A stretch of 64,000 nucleotides of DNA from Xylogone sp. PMI_703 (Eukaryota > Ascomycota > Leotiomycetes), in NCBI GenBank assembly GCA_021399445.1, contig JAJTUQ010000005.1, positions 1 through 64,000 of the forward strand. The letters are read 5' to 3'. A program made the translations under genes and the position numbers. The notes below the pieces were generated by a model. It made no database searches. It had not been told where the DNA came from and saw only the letters and a list, made by a program, of their open reading frames with translations. Positions 48,144 through 59,253 of this stretch are shown one piece after another (the stretch's first letter is position 1; each line of letters starts with the position of its first letter).

Positions 48144-51100
48144 GGTCAAGGAAGAGCTCCCCGGAAGTTAGGGCGAAGTCAATGTTGGGTGGTCTGAGAG
48201 CTGGAAGGGAAGGAATGGTTTCTCTGCTCGAGCAGGCCGCGTATTTACATTGCCTGCTCGATCCCTTACATACATTGAGGGAGCGCCGGGGTGGGATCAG
48301 GCAAATCTGCCTCTGACATGGAGAGCGCGTTATCTGGAAGAACATGTGGGCAGGCCAAACGGAGTGTCTTGCAGATGGATTTGCCAAAACCGGCGCCGTT
48401 TCCACGCTCGTGGGAATGGCCAGCACATCACGCGGTAACGGTTGATGTGCTTGTGCTGTGGGTAATTCACATTTAGTTGCAGTTCGCCGTGGCGGCTAGA
48501 ACTGGAGCGACTCGAGGTGTGGAGGTTGAGGATTTCTTAGAGCTCCTGCATTGGGAAAGCAGTGATGTGTGTCTGCAGTTCTGGTGTAGCCTCTGGTGGT
48601 AGTTCGTGCCGTAGCTCGGTGGCCAGGGTGGTTGCGGTGGGAGACGTCTACCACAATATGGGCCAATGGGCCTGAGGATTGGGCTACATTATTCGGCTGC
48701 TACTGCTGCTGTCCAGAACCGGAATCGAAGTTTGACGATGTTCCTCGTTACCCTGGGTACTTTCGTACACGTGAGGCTGCAGCAGCGGCCGGCCTGACGT
48801 CGCCAACGGTGGCTGCTGGTACGTAGGGCATAAGGTACGAGGGCGTACAAGCGGTGCAGCGCGATACAGGAGCGCAACCACCACGCAAGCAGGTAAGACC
48901 ACACAACCGTTGCGGCGGGATCAATTGATAACGAGAGGGTCGGGAAAACGCTCCCCAAGAAGACCGAACGACTGCGGGACCGCACAGATACTGGTGCTGC
49001 AACCGGGCAGAAGCTGCAGTGCAATTATGGAGTAGTATTATTGTACTGTACTGCATTGTACGGTATCGTAGTACAATAGAGTAGGGTAGAGTAGAGTAGA
49101 GTAGAGTAAAGTACGTGTCCAGTACGGGGTACCGCAGGACAGCGAAGGATATTGGCATTGTCACTCTAATCTCATCCTGACAGGCCAGATTGGCAGGTTG
49201 ACATGTCGTTGGTGCAGTGCAGTTCCCTTTTTGTCGTCATATTACTGTATTATTGCTATTGTTGGTGTTGGTATTGTGTTTCCTGTTGGGTGTTGGAGGT
49301 TTAGTGCAGGTAGCAGTGAGTTGTTGGTGCCGTTGGTGCTGATGATGCTCATGATGCTCATTCCTCGCTATGCCTCCTCTCCTCTCTCGATCCGGTTCTG
49401 TGCTGCTATGGGGTTGAGTACCCCTACGGGATCAGATTTTCGTCTCCCCCGTGCGTCATGCACAAGAGAAGGGAAATGAAGAGCACAAAGGACGAGGACG
49501 ATGAGACAATTAAGCATAACCGGGGCAAGGCCATTGCAACCAGAAAGCAGGCGTGGACAACACCTAGAGCACGTTGCAGGCCAATTGGTAGCGGAATGAA
49601 GGGAGCAAAGCGTTACATCTTATCGTCAAGCCTCTCTCTCACTACTCGAGTCATTCTCTTTCGCGCTTTCTCGCTGCCTCTGACAGGTCTTCTCTGGCCT
49701 CGAGATCCAGCTGTAGCCTGTCTCGGCGTGCCCTGGCCACGATTACCGTATCCGTGCAGGGTCCCGGCCATCGATAGAGTCCGATAGAGTCAAGTCTCGA
49801 TAGGAGAGCGTGCGAGGTGATGAGTGATGAGCGTCCCCAGCATCATCACGATTTACCGGTATGGTACGGTGCCATACCGTCCCTTACCATGCGTTCTCTA
49901 GAGTGCCATTTACGGCAGCCCCCAGCAGACCATGGGCGAGCCAGCGCAGGGCTCGGGCCCCAGCTGAGGACGAAAAGGGCGTGGAGGACGGCAGTTGCAG
50001 CAGCCGGCGCGCCCGGAAGAGTAAAAGAGCGGCGGAGAGGGCAGGCTGGCGAAGGGAGGGTTGGAGGAGCGCGTGGAGCGGCCAGGCGGGCCAGGGCACC
50101 AACGGCTGGCTCGGAGGGCTTCCAGGCGAGCCAGGACCGGGGCGGGACCCAGCGCGAGGGCGGGAGCAGCCAACCAGCGGCGGGCGAGGGCGGTGGAGAG
50201 CCCCGGTGGAGCGGGCACAGGGCGCCGTCATCAGGGCTATCCAGGGGGGGGCCCGTTTGGCGATGGAGTAGTGAAGTAGAAAAGAAAGGGGCCGCGATTT
50301 CACTCATTTTTTACCCCCCCAAAAGCACCAGCGATCCCATCAAAGTCCCCGTTGATGTCCCATTGTTCCATTTGCTCCCATTCCTTCGCGCCCGATCTTC
50401 TGGTCGATTGCAACGCAGCGAACAAGAGCCGCCGCGACGCAACGCAACGCATCTCAACTGCAACCACGAGCTGCGGTGCCGTGCTCAGCGTGCTGTCCTG
50501 GGGAAGTCGACCAACGACAGGACCGCGACCAGTGCCCAGAGTGTGGTACGTACCAGTTGACCGACTACCGGCACCAAGGAAAAAAGGAAGCTTGCGGCAA
50601 AAGCAGGAACAGGAACGCTGAGGAGGAGCGAGCAGGAGGTGGTGTGTGGTGCGACCAACGCACGATCGGCTTTACGGTACGGAAATACGATACGATAGGA
50701 TACGATACGGCACTCATCCTGACTGAAGGAACTACGAACCACGAAACTACGAACTACGAAACGACGAACCTAGGAAAGGGGCAAGGAGTGAACAGAAGAG
50801 AAGAGAAGAGAAAAATTCTTTCTTTTTCTCTCACTCATCTCTCTTATTTCGTCCCCAAGCCAAGGAAGGAATCACCGAGCGCACGCACGCACGCACAGCC
50901 CCGGGTCTGCAGCAGGCATCATCTTCGTCTCGTCTCGGAGCGGGCCGTAAGGGGGTTGTTGGTTGTTGGTTGTTGTTATTGTTGCTGCTTGTTGCTGCTG
51001 CTGCTTGTTGGTACCGGTACCGGGTACTGTACTATTGTCGTCGTCATTCATTGTCTCTAACCTCTCAACCCTCTTTGGTTTTCTTCTCATAGGTTCCCCC

Positions 51101-51181
51101 CTCATTGTCAACATCAGATCATTGTCATTGTCATTGTCGCTCGACGCATCATTCTCACCGCATCAACCTTCTCCTCACTCG
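48144..51181. other. GC-rich divergent intergenic region, microsatellites
   Basis: Three kilobases between the divergent PKS and LaeA-like starts. It has (GTAGA)n at about 49075-49112, TATTGTAC/GTACAATA inverted copies near 49038-49075, TACGA repeats (50686-50709), ACTACGAA repeats (50731-50765), (AAGAG)n near 50800, (GCAC)n near 50882 and (GTT/GCT)n near 50955-51010. A very GC-rich core (about 49,900-50,280) is open in several frames at once, which reflects composition rather than genes. It probably contains two promoters and long 5' leaders. Confidence 0.6.
49075..49112. repeat. (GTAGA)n microsatellite
   Basis: About six imperfect tandem copies of GTAGA, preceded by dense GTAC motifs. It lies in the divergent region about 0.9 kb upstream of the PKS start. 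Confidence 0.8.
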
Positions 51182-54100
51182 ATGGAGCCAGGCAAGCAGA
51201 AGCAGAAGAGACGGCTGTTCAAGAGTGGCGGCGGTACCACGACGGGCAGCAGCACCAGCGCGAGCATCCGCAGTGCTGGCAGTGGCAGCACCAGCACGAC
51301 CAGCAACAATGCCCACTCCAGCTCCAACGTCCACAGCACCAGCAGCGGCCCCAGCGGCCCCAGCGGCCATGGATCCTCCAGCGCTGGTGCTGGTGCTGGT
51401 GCTGGTGCAGGTGCTGGACCTGGAGGACCAGGAGGACCCGGCAGCGCCCACGGGAGTGCTCATGGCAGTGCCACCGACCTGCCACTGCCGGCGCTGGCAG
51501 CTCTGGCGCGGCCGCTGACCAAGACCTCGACGCTCACCGCCTCTTCGTCCTCCTCCGACTATCCCCACAGCATCCCCTCCAGCGACGGCCCGCCCGGCAC
51601 GCCCTCGTCCACGCGCCTGTCCGGCGCCTGGGACCGCCAGCTCCAGCTGCAGTCCCAGTCCTCCGCCGACACCTCTGCCCTGCCCCTGGGCTCTGCGGGC
51701 TCTGGTCTCGCCCACGCCGAGTCAATTGGGGTATGTATCGTATTCTTTTTTCTGCTTTTAGTGCTTGTTCTCCTTTTTTCCTCGTCCTTACCCCATTGAG
51801 TCTATTCCATTCCATCATGGCTCATCATCATTCCGTGCGATTGCTGCTTAAGCTCGGGTTGGGTTGGGTTGGCTTTGGGCGGGGTTGGGGTCCAGGTCGT
51901 TTTGCCTTGGCAACCCATAACCCCTCCATCCATCCGTCCATCATCCATCTACCAAACTAGTCAATTTCTATCTGGCTGTATGTACTGTACTATGACTACT
52001 GCCTTGTACTATACTGTACGTGCATACAGTAAATGATACATTGCAGTACAGTACAGCGGTATAGGGATCAATTGATCAATCGGGTAATCGATTGCTCAAT
52101 TGGTTGGCTGACTAGGTCATTGACTGGTTTGTTGGATCAAGTGATTGAGCTGCGAGCTGGCCGTCACGGTATTGACAGTATTGATACCATGACATAGGCT
52201 ATGCGTAGTACAAGCACTTTGGGGTCTTGCTAGTTCGTGCTTACTGTCGCTGTCACTGTCGCATCACGGACACCACCTGCATTTCCCGGCTACTACTCCT
52301 CAGCTCCAGTTCAGCTCCAACTCAATTCAGCTACAGCTACAGCAATTACCACTCACTATTACCACCGTTCCATCATCTCCAGGCACAATGCACGATGCAC
52401 AAAGGCACGAAAGCACATTGTTGACGGCAGACACAGGAACCCTCCGAGGACAATCCTCTCTCCCTCTCCAACACCGACATCTGGCCACGCGAAGACTCCG
52501 ACGATTCTGACGATGGCCCTGCCACCGCTCGCACTAGTCGGTAAGCTCTCTCTTTCTCTCTCTATGTTGACACTCTTTTGCCTCTCTATTTGTGTACATT
52601 CTTGGTCTCCAGTTTTTTCGTTTCTGCATTAGGTAGCGCTCTTCCACGCAGAAGACTTGTCCTCAAGCCTTTTGCGTTTGCCTCTCTGCTAGCATCACGA
52701 GACAAGACCAAGAGCAAACGCTTCATCATCCTACCCTGCACTGTACTTACCATGCTCCAATCAAAAGTAAAAGCACCCGAACCAGTGCCGCCCGCTCCAC
52801 CACGGGCTTCTTTCGCTCGCTGATTCAAAGGTTCGAGAAAGCCCACAAGCGTCAGTATTCCCCTCCCCGCATTTGTCTCCTTCCTCGCTCGGAGGAAAAT
52901 GGTTCTGGACTAAACAAAGTAACATGAGGTATTGTGTGCAGGTTACGGCTACGTCCCCAACAATCAGGTATGGCCACTGCTCCTGCATCAGATCCCTACC
53001 CCTCCATTGTTCCCACTTGCACTCCACCCCGTGACGACCTGTCATCGGGCTGGCGCCGGATGCACATAACTGTGTGGTAGAGCATGCTAACGGGGCTGCA
53101 TCTTCGCGATTATAGCAAGAGCAAGACCGAAATGGTGAGTACATTCCCCCCACCTTCTCTCTGCTCTCAGTGATGGTAAGCATCTTAAAATATCGCAGCT
53201 CCGGCTAACGCAGTTCGCAGTCATCCAGCACCAGATCATCCTTGAGATCCTGGGTGGTAAACTGCACCTGGCTCCCATTTCGAAGCCGCGGACCGTCCTG
53301 GATGTGGGCACTGGGCCGGGCCTCTGGGCTTTGGTGCGTTGTCTCTTCTTTCCCTATTGCTTGCCTTTCGCTAGGCCCCTCCCTTGTTCCCTCTCCCTCT
53401 CCCTCTCTCTGCTCTTATCTCTCTGTTATCTCATACATCCCGGGTAATTAAATGATGCATGGTGGTTACTGACTCGTCACGGTGCGATAAATAGGAATTT
53501 GGCAAGTCTACCCCCGTCCCCCGTCATCCGTGATGGGCGCTGTTAATGTAGGTTAATACGACGCTTGCTAACCTTGTGCAACGCAGCCCAGAAGTACCCT
53601 CGCAGCGCCGTGCTGGGCGTGGACCTCGAGAAGGTGCGCCCGTCCTATACCGTACCAAACTGCCGGTTCCAGGTCATGGACGTAACCGAGGAGTGGCACT
53701 TCGAGACCAAGTTCGACTTCATCCATGTGCGCATGCTGGGCGACATGGCGGACAAGGCCCGGCTCGTACAGACCATCTTCGACCACCTCAACCCCGGCGG
53801 CTGGATCGAGTTCACGGAATGGATCGTGCTGCTGCAGTCGCCCAACCACTCCTTCGAAGGCACCGAATTCCACAAGTGGAACCTGCACCTGCGCGAAGGT
53901 ACGTTTTTTGCGTTTCTTACATTCCGTCTCAAGTCCCTTGCTACTACTGTTCTCGTGAATTATTCGGGATGATAGGTGATCATGATGACCATTGATGATG
54001 CTGGTTTCTTGTTTTTCCTAGTATCTATTTCGTAAAGGCTCGATTGCTGACTCATGCCGCCCCCAACCGCATCCAGGCCTGCGCAAGCTGGGGAGCTCCA

Positions 54101-54581
54101 TCTTCTACCCCTCGCAGTATCGACCGCTACTGCAGCGGACGGGCTTCGAGGGCATCTCAGAGACGAAGCACGATGCGCCCACCAACGCCTGCTACCCAGG
54201 CAATAGACTCCAGAAGATCGGCAACATGATGACAGACAACTGGAAGGCCATCATCGAGCCCTTGACGATGCCGGTCTTCACGGGCGCCCTGGGCTGGACC
54301 CCGGAGCAGGTCAAGACGCTGGTCGACGACGTGCGCAACGAGATTGGCGACACGCGGTACCACTCATTCATGACGCTGTAAGGGGACCAACATCTCGTAC
54401 CATCTTTCTTCTGCTCACCGCAACTACTCAGCGTGGTGTTGCTGCTGCCGCTGCTGCATGAAGTCCATATCACTGACCCTAAATTTTTTTTTATCACAGG
54501 TTGACCGTTTGCGGGCGCAAGCCGCGGGATGGCGGAGTATCGTCCTCCTCGGCATCAACGTCGACATCTACCGCGCAGTAG
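51182..54581 (+). CDS. LaeA-like SAM-dependent methyltransferase (about 552 aa)
   Basis: Class I methyltransferase of the type related to the secondary-metabolism regulator LaeA. Ten exons: 51182-51730, 52431-52540, 52768-52850, 52942-52967, 53081-53134, 53199-53333, 53495-53501, 53587-53898, 54077-54377 and 54500-54581; phases close to 1659 nt. Residues 1-183 are disordered, Ser/Gly/Ala-rich; an acidic patch (EDSDDSDDG) follows; the catalytic core starts near LRLTQFAVIQHQIILEILGG. SAM motif I is LDVGTGPGLWALEF, then VLGVDLEKVRP (motif II), NCRFQVMDVTEEW and LNPGGWIEFTEW. Exon 7 is only 7 nt with a GC donor. The 700-nt first intron and the exon 2 acceptor are the least certain parts. It is divergent from the PKS, but a general regulator role is not proven. 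Confidence 0.75.
51981..52055. repeat. 10-bp perfect inverted repeat inside intron 1
   Basis: TGTACTGTAC (51981-51990) and GTACAGTACA (52046-52055) are exact reverse complements 55 bp apart, inside the long first intron of the LaeA-like gene. They could form a hairpin in the pre-mRNA; the same GTAC-rich motif recurs near 49045. Confidence 0.7.
53502..53586 (+). other. GC-AG intron following a 7-nt microexon
   Basis: GAATTTG (53495-53501) is bounded by an ATAG acceptor and a GCAAGT donor; the next acceptor is AACGCAG at 53586. Only this arrangement yields W-A-L-E-F-A-Q-K-Y-P, the expected run after SAM motif I. This is the second GC donor in the window. Confidence 0.7.
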
Positions 54582-55898
54582 TAAGGGTTAAAAAAAATCA
54601 CCACCTCTGCCAATCCAACAGCCAATCCAGCTGCTAGCCCATGCCGGCACATCTCGAGCCAACAGGAACCAACAGGAACCACCAGCAAGCTCCCGGCGGC
54701 AACCACCAGCGCAGGCAGCGAACGACCAAACCAACTTGGCCCAACCCACCGCCCAGGGGATTCAACAAATGGCTCTCCGCGGCAGGTCATCAAGCACGTA
54801 TTTGCAACGTGGCCTGGCCACCCTCCAGGAAGTCCTAGACTGCTCAACTGGTGTGTTGCAGTGCATGCGCGCCGGTCAGAAGAGAGGCCATAAGGATGAG
54901 AAGGCGAGATTGCCGTGTACTGTGTAGTGGGCGGTGTTCAGTTGACCTGGGAGAACTTTGAGGGGGAGTGCTTGGCTGGGCAGGCTCCTTTAGGCGCAAT
55001 GCTGTTGGGCTTGCTGCACGCTGCACGGCGTCTGCAGGTGGTTGCATATACGTGCAGATGAGGCCCCCAAGATGCCCCCGAAGATGCCCCTCGCAAGCCC
55101 GCGCGGATGCGTTGTACAACCACCATCCACTGTTCTGGGCGCCCGTTCCGGCATCACTGTTCAGTGACTCTCCCTGTGACTTCCACCTTACCCACTCGAG
55201 CCGCCGATGCCACTGCTACTGCTAACTACTGCTGGTACAGTACTTACTTGCTGGTGCCGCTACTACTGCACGACTCCCCCACTCATCGACTCACCACCAG
55301 ACAGCCCACCGTGCACATGCAACTCACTGCGAGCTGCTGCACATGGTCCTGGTGCTGGTGCTGGTGCTGATGCTGCCCCTCCTCCTCCACTTTCGCAATC
55401 ATGCTTGGTGGATAGTGCGATGGCGCTCTCTCATATTCCTATCTGGCCTTTTCTTCCTGAGATGGCACACTGCGCTCCTACCGGCGGGATGTGCTGTGTG
55501 GGACAGTGAGAGCCAGATCATTAACTAAAAGCTGCCCTGCCAAAACGGCAGTGATAAGCCTCTCGCCCCCAAGCAGCGCCCCCAGCCTGCGAACACCCAC
55601 ACTCTTACACACAATCTCACTCACTTACCCACCCACAATCACACCCACACTCATACACACTTTCCATTAACAGCTCACATAGCTCTCGCACCTCACAGCT
55701 CTGCAATCGAGAGCTCCCTTTTGTTTGTGAATTTTTTTTATAGCGCAGAGCTCGGAAGCTCGTAGCTCTTATTTTACTGCTCATAGCTTCATCCTTCGTG
55801 GCTCACGAACATCTCCCATAATCCACCATACCCATTGTCCCGAGCAAAAAGAAAGAGAACAAAAAATAACAAGATATATTCATCGTGGGCCTTGCACA
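54582..55898. other. GC-rich intergenic, low complexity
   Basis: Multiple overlapping open frames from base composition only. A (CACA/CTCAC)-rich tract lies at about 55607-55662, followed by a cluster of AGCTC motifs (55673-55790) just upstream of the next gene. Confidence 0.5.
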
Positions 55899-56639
55899 AT
55901 GACTGCTCCCGCTCCCAACCAAACCTACAAGACCGTCTACTCGCCGTCCTTCTTGTCCGTCATCTACGACAAATATGTCCTGGGCTTCAATATGAACTAC
56001 ATCTGGGGCTGCCCCACCGTCTCGGTCCTGTTGCCCTTCTTCTCCGAGAACTTCTCGCGGAACCACCTCGACTGCGGTGTTGCGACGGGCTACTTCCCGG
56101 CCGTGGCTCTGGCCCGGCCCTTCCGCGTCAACAGCAGGCAGCGGCTGGCTCTGCTGGATCTCACGCCCCATCCGCTGCGTGCCGCCAAAAACCGTGTCCT
56201 GTCCATAGCCACAGCTACCGAGGTCGAGTGTGTCGAGGCCGACGTCACCGAGCCCATCCCCAAGCAGCTGCAGGGTCAAAAATTCGATTCAATCTCCATG
56301 TTCAACCTCTTCCACTGCATGCCCGGAGGAAAGGCCAAGCTCCGTGCCCTCAACACCTTCAAAGAGCTGCTAAGCGACGATGGAGTGCTTGCTGGCTGCA
56401 CCGTGCTCGGAGAGAAACACGCGACCAATTGGTTCCGGAGGCTCTACCTGAAGTGGTACAACCGCTGGGGCGTCTTCAACAACTGGACCGATAACAAGGA
56501 AGATTTTCAGGCAGCGCTGGAGCAGGCATTCGAGGAGGTCGAGACCTGGGTGATTGGCATGACGCTGCTCTTCCGCGCACGCAAGCCTCGCAAGACTTCC
56601 GACTCGCTGCTCATTTCATACGAGGATGATTCGGCTTGA
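55899..56639 (+). CDS. class I SAM methyltransferase, bacterial-like, intronless (246 aa)
   Basis: Single-exon small-molecule methyltransferase. The N-terminal block VYSPSFLSVIYDKYVLGFNMNYIWGCPT and the SAM site HLDCGVATGYFPA match a group best known from actinobacteria (Y.P..L..YD..V.G..N..VW.CPT, then LDVGVGTGYFLD), followed by LALLDLTPHPL, VEADVTEPI and SISMFNLFHCMPG. GGVxxGSTILG of that group appears as DGVLAGCTVLGE. Length, GC content and absence of introns stand out against the many introns of its neighbours. The substrate is unknown: O-, N- or C-methylation of a metabolite is possible, including the adjacent polyketide. Confidence 0.8.
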   Translation: MTAPAPNQTYKTVYSPSFLSVIYDKYVLGFNMNYIWGCPTVSVLLPFFSENFSRNHLDCGVATGYFPAVALARPFRVNSRQRLALLDLTPHPLRAAKNRVLSIATATEVECVEADVTEPIPKQLQGQKFDSISMFNLFHCMPGGKAKLRALNTFKELLSDDGVLAGCTVLGEKHATNWFRRLYLKWYNRWGVFNNWTDNKEDFQAALEQAFEEVETWVIGMTLLFRARKPRKTSDSLLISYEDDSA

Positions 56640-57546
56640 GAAACAATAAAGGTAGAGGAAAATGCCTTGATGGCGACTCGCCTAGAGGTCCCTTTGGGAG
56701 AATGGGCTTAGCTCTGTCGTTCTAGAACCGCCCATCACCGTAAACGCTTCGTGCAAGATTTCACCCAAACTGATACGGCTAATTAGTGCCTACATACTTT
56801 CAGAATTAGTGCGGCGACACGCTCGCTTCGGGAAGGTTTCTTTAGTCTCAGATTTACCGATTTTGATAAAAACGGTTGGAACTCACAGGAACTGCTACAG
56901 TATTTCACACTTGATAGGGTGGCTGTCTGCATGATGTAATGAATAAATATAATGGATACAAAATTAAATACCCAATAAAATGAATTTGCAAGACCATTAA
57001 ATAATGTTGTAGTTGGTGTACTAGTGCTTTAATGGGTCTTGTGATAATGGCGAAAATACGTGTAATAAGTGTGTATCCTTAAGTATAAGCTCCCTTGTAC
57101 CGCTTCACCAATATAGCTGCTTAAATTATGATACACAAAGTAGAAATCGCAGGTGTGCTGAAGTTTGAGAAATATTTGTGGAGTATAAAGGTGTTATTAT
57201 TTTAACGAAGAATAAATTAGAAAATTAATAAAGCTACTTTAGCATCAAGCTTGGAATGCTTTAGGGGAATTCTGTTGATCAACGACTCATATATTCGAAA
57301 CCTTAGTCAAACTCAGCCTAATCTATATCAGTCTCTCGGGATAAAAGGAGAGCTCCAATTGACTGGTTGCTTGTTACACCAGGTATCTTTGTTCTGGCAT
57401 AATCTAACTAGTTGTGAAACCGTAATATGTCTGGCAAGCGACAAGTAGCTCTTAAATATTAACTAACTAGTGGTTACATGCGCCTCAGAAGAACTCATTA
57501 TTGACAGCTACTCTATGAAATAAAGCAGAGTGCGGTTTTATTCTTG
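56640..57546. other. intergenic, convergent
   Basis: Composition drops sharply to AT-rich after about 56900. No supported ORF or repeat. Confidence 0.5.
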
Positions 57547-59253
57547 CTAGACATGTTCCTTCAGTATGACTGCTTCTTTTAGCTCCTCGGCAATTGGAGC
57601 TTCCTTCGAGTTATCCTTGTTGCTCTTTGCTACTGCCAGAATGGACGTTTGAGCCATCTTCTTGGCAACATTGACAACATCATGATAGCCGTCTGAATTG
57701 ATAAATATAACATCCATGTCTTCCAAAGTGCGGTTTTTTGTTTCGGGGAAGAACCAATACACCACTACAAGTAGATTAGCGCAAATTAGTCATATTTAAT
57801 AAAAGAAAAAAAGTGACGTACCTGGAGTAAGTAAAACCAGATTTATAACGGCGAAGACTATGAAGAACTTGTATCCAAGATTCGTAAATCCCACAGGAGT
57901 GACTTCAACCACCAAAAAGTTGAACGCCCAGAGAGAACCGGTAGTAAGAGCGTAGATGGGCACGCGGTATGCTAATGGGGCAATCTCTGTACCGTATAGA
58001 TAGTTTATCCCATGCGCGCCGACAGCGAAGAACAGCGTGATGAAGAAGACGCAAACCACAGCAACATCCGCGCAGGCTTTGCTCTCTCGTGCATGAGACA
58101 CGGTACCTGCGAGAACAACGAAGCAGAGCCCAATACCAATAGTCCCAATCATCATCAGCTTGCGCCGTCCCACTCTGTCGATAGTAAAGACACAAATGAA
58201 GTTGCAAAAGAGCTGGAATATAAAAAGCACACCCGAAAGTATTCGAGAGACCAGAGAGTCCAGCCCAATATATTGCTCATACAACGTTGTCGTGTAAAAT
58301 CCAACAATTCCAATTCCATTCATCTGCTGTGAAAAGGTGCTAAACATGGCTAATAATGCACGATTCAGAAGTCGCTCTTCTCCATTGTGGAGGAGGCCAC
58401 GGAAGCTTCCCTTTCCCGTCTCCGCTAAAGATACTTGCATTTTACGGATATCCTCAACGACAATGGCAGAATCTGCCGGAAGATCTTCCAATATTGCCAT
58501 CAATGCTTTGGCTTCGTCAATCTTCCCTCTTTTCACTAACCATCTTGGGGAATCTGGGAGGAATGGAATGATACACAGCATCATGAGACAGAAGAGTATG
58601 GGAACCGCGAGGGGAAACCGCCAAGAGACGGAGCTTTTTGCGAAAAAGAGTCCTAGATCTATCCATTGTGAGATAGAGAGACCAAGACTTGCGAATGCAC
58701 CTTGGAGTGCTACGAGAGCGCCTCGATTCTTCGCCGGAGAGGATTCTGATTGCCATACAGGAACGGTCGCCGTGATGGCACCCATTCCAAGACCCAGTAC
58801 CAAACGACCGACAATCAATTGACCAAGTGAGAAACTACTCGAAAGCAAGATGGATCCGATAATCTGCAGAACACATCCTGCCGCAGTGGTTCGAATTCGG
58901 CCTAATGTATCGCCAAGTTTGAAGCATGCTAAAGCGCCAAACATGCAGCCAACGGTGTAAAGCGCAGTAACGGTACCTTTTGTAATTTAATGTATGGATT
59001 AGCTCTTGTTCATGCGGATAGCAAAGAATTACAAGATTCGATTACCTTGCACGCGTGCATTTTCCGCCTGAGTAGAGCCGGATGTGTGAACCGTGTCTAT
59101 GCTGGGAAATGTGTTAACGAAGGTTTCTAATGTCAGGAGACCTCCGAAGACAGCGTTATTATAACCCAATAGAAAGTACGCTGGTGCAACCACCGTAGCG
59201 ATCATAAAATGAACGAGGCGAGTCCCTCTCAGACCTAGGTAGCTGGCCGCCAT
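57547..59253 (-). CDS. MFS sugar-porter-family transporter (526 aa)
   Basis: Twelve-helix plasma-membrane transporter of the hexose/quinate sugar-porter type. Exons on minus: 59253-59046, 58976-57822 and 57764-57547 (1581 nt, frame closed). Family signatures in order: GYNNAVFGGLL in TM1, GCMFGALACFKLGDTLGR between TM2 and TM3, IVGRLVLGLGMGAITATVPVWQSE, LPDSPRWLVKRGK at the end of TM6, FSQQMNGIGIVGFYTTTLYE in TM7, DRVGRRKLM, and VVYWFFPETKNRTLEDMD after TM12. Introns sit at the helix 1-2 loop and just before the PET-x-x-x-T motif. Residues of the sugar site such as QQMNG are kept, so transport of a monosaccharide or polyol is likely. Confidence 0.88.

Noticed and set aside
49857..49879. Short hairpin CGGTATGG/CCATACCG
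   Set aside because: An 8-bp stem with a 7-nt loop in low-complexity DNA is expected by chance; no context suggests a function.
49817..50618. Long overlapping open frames on both strands (up to 247 codons) in GC-rich DNA
   Set aside because: Several frames are open at once because stop codons are rare at this composition. The peptides are Arg/Gly/Pro/Ala-rich without any family motif and no splice structure supports them.
51219..51485. Cys/Trp/His-rich minus-strand ORF
   Set aside because: It is the antisense shadow of the Ser/Gly/Ala-rich first exon of the LaeA-like gene.
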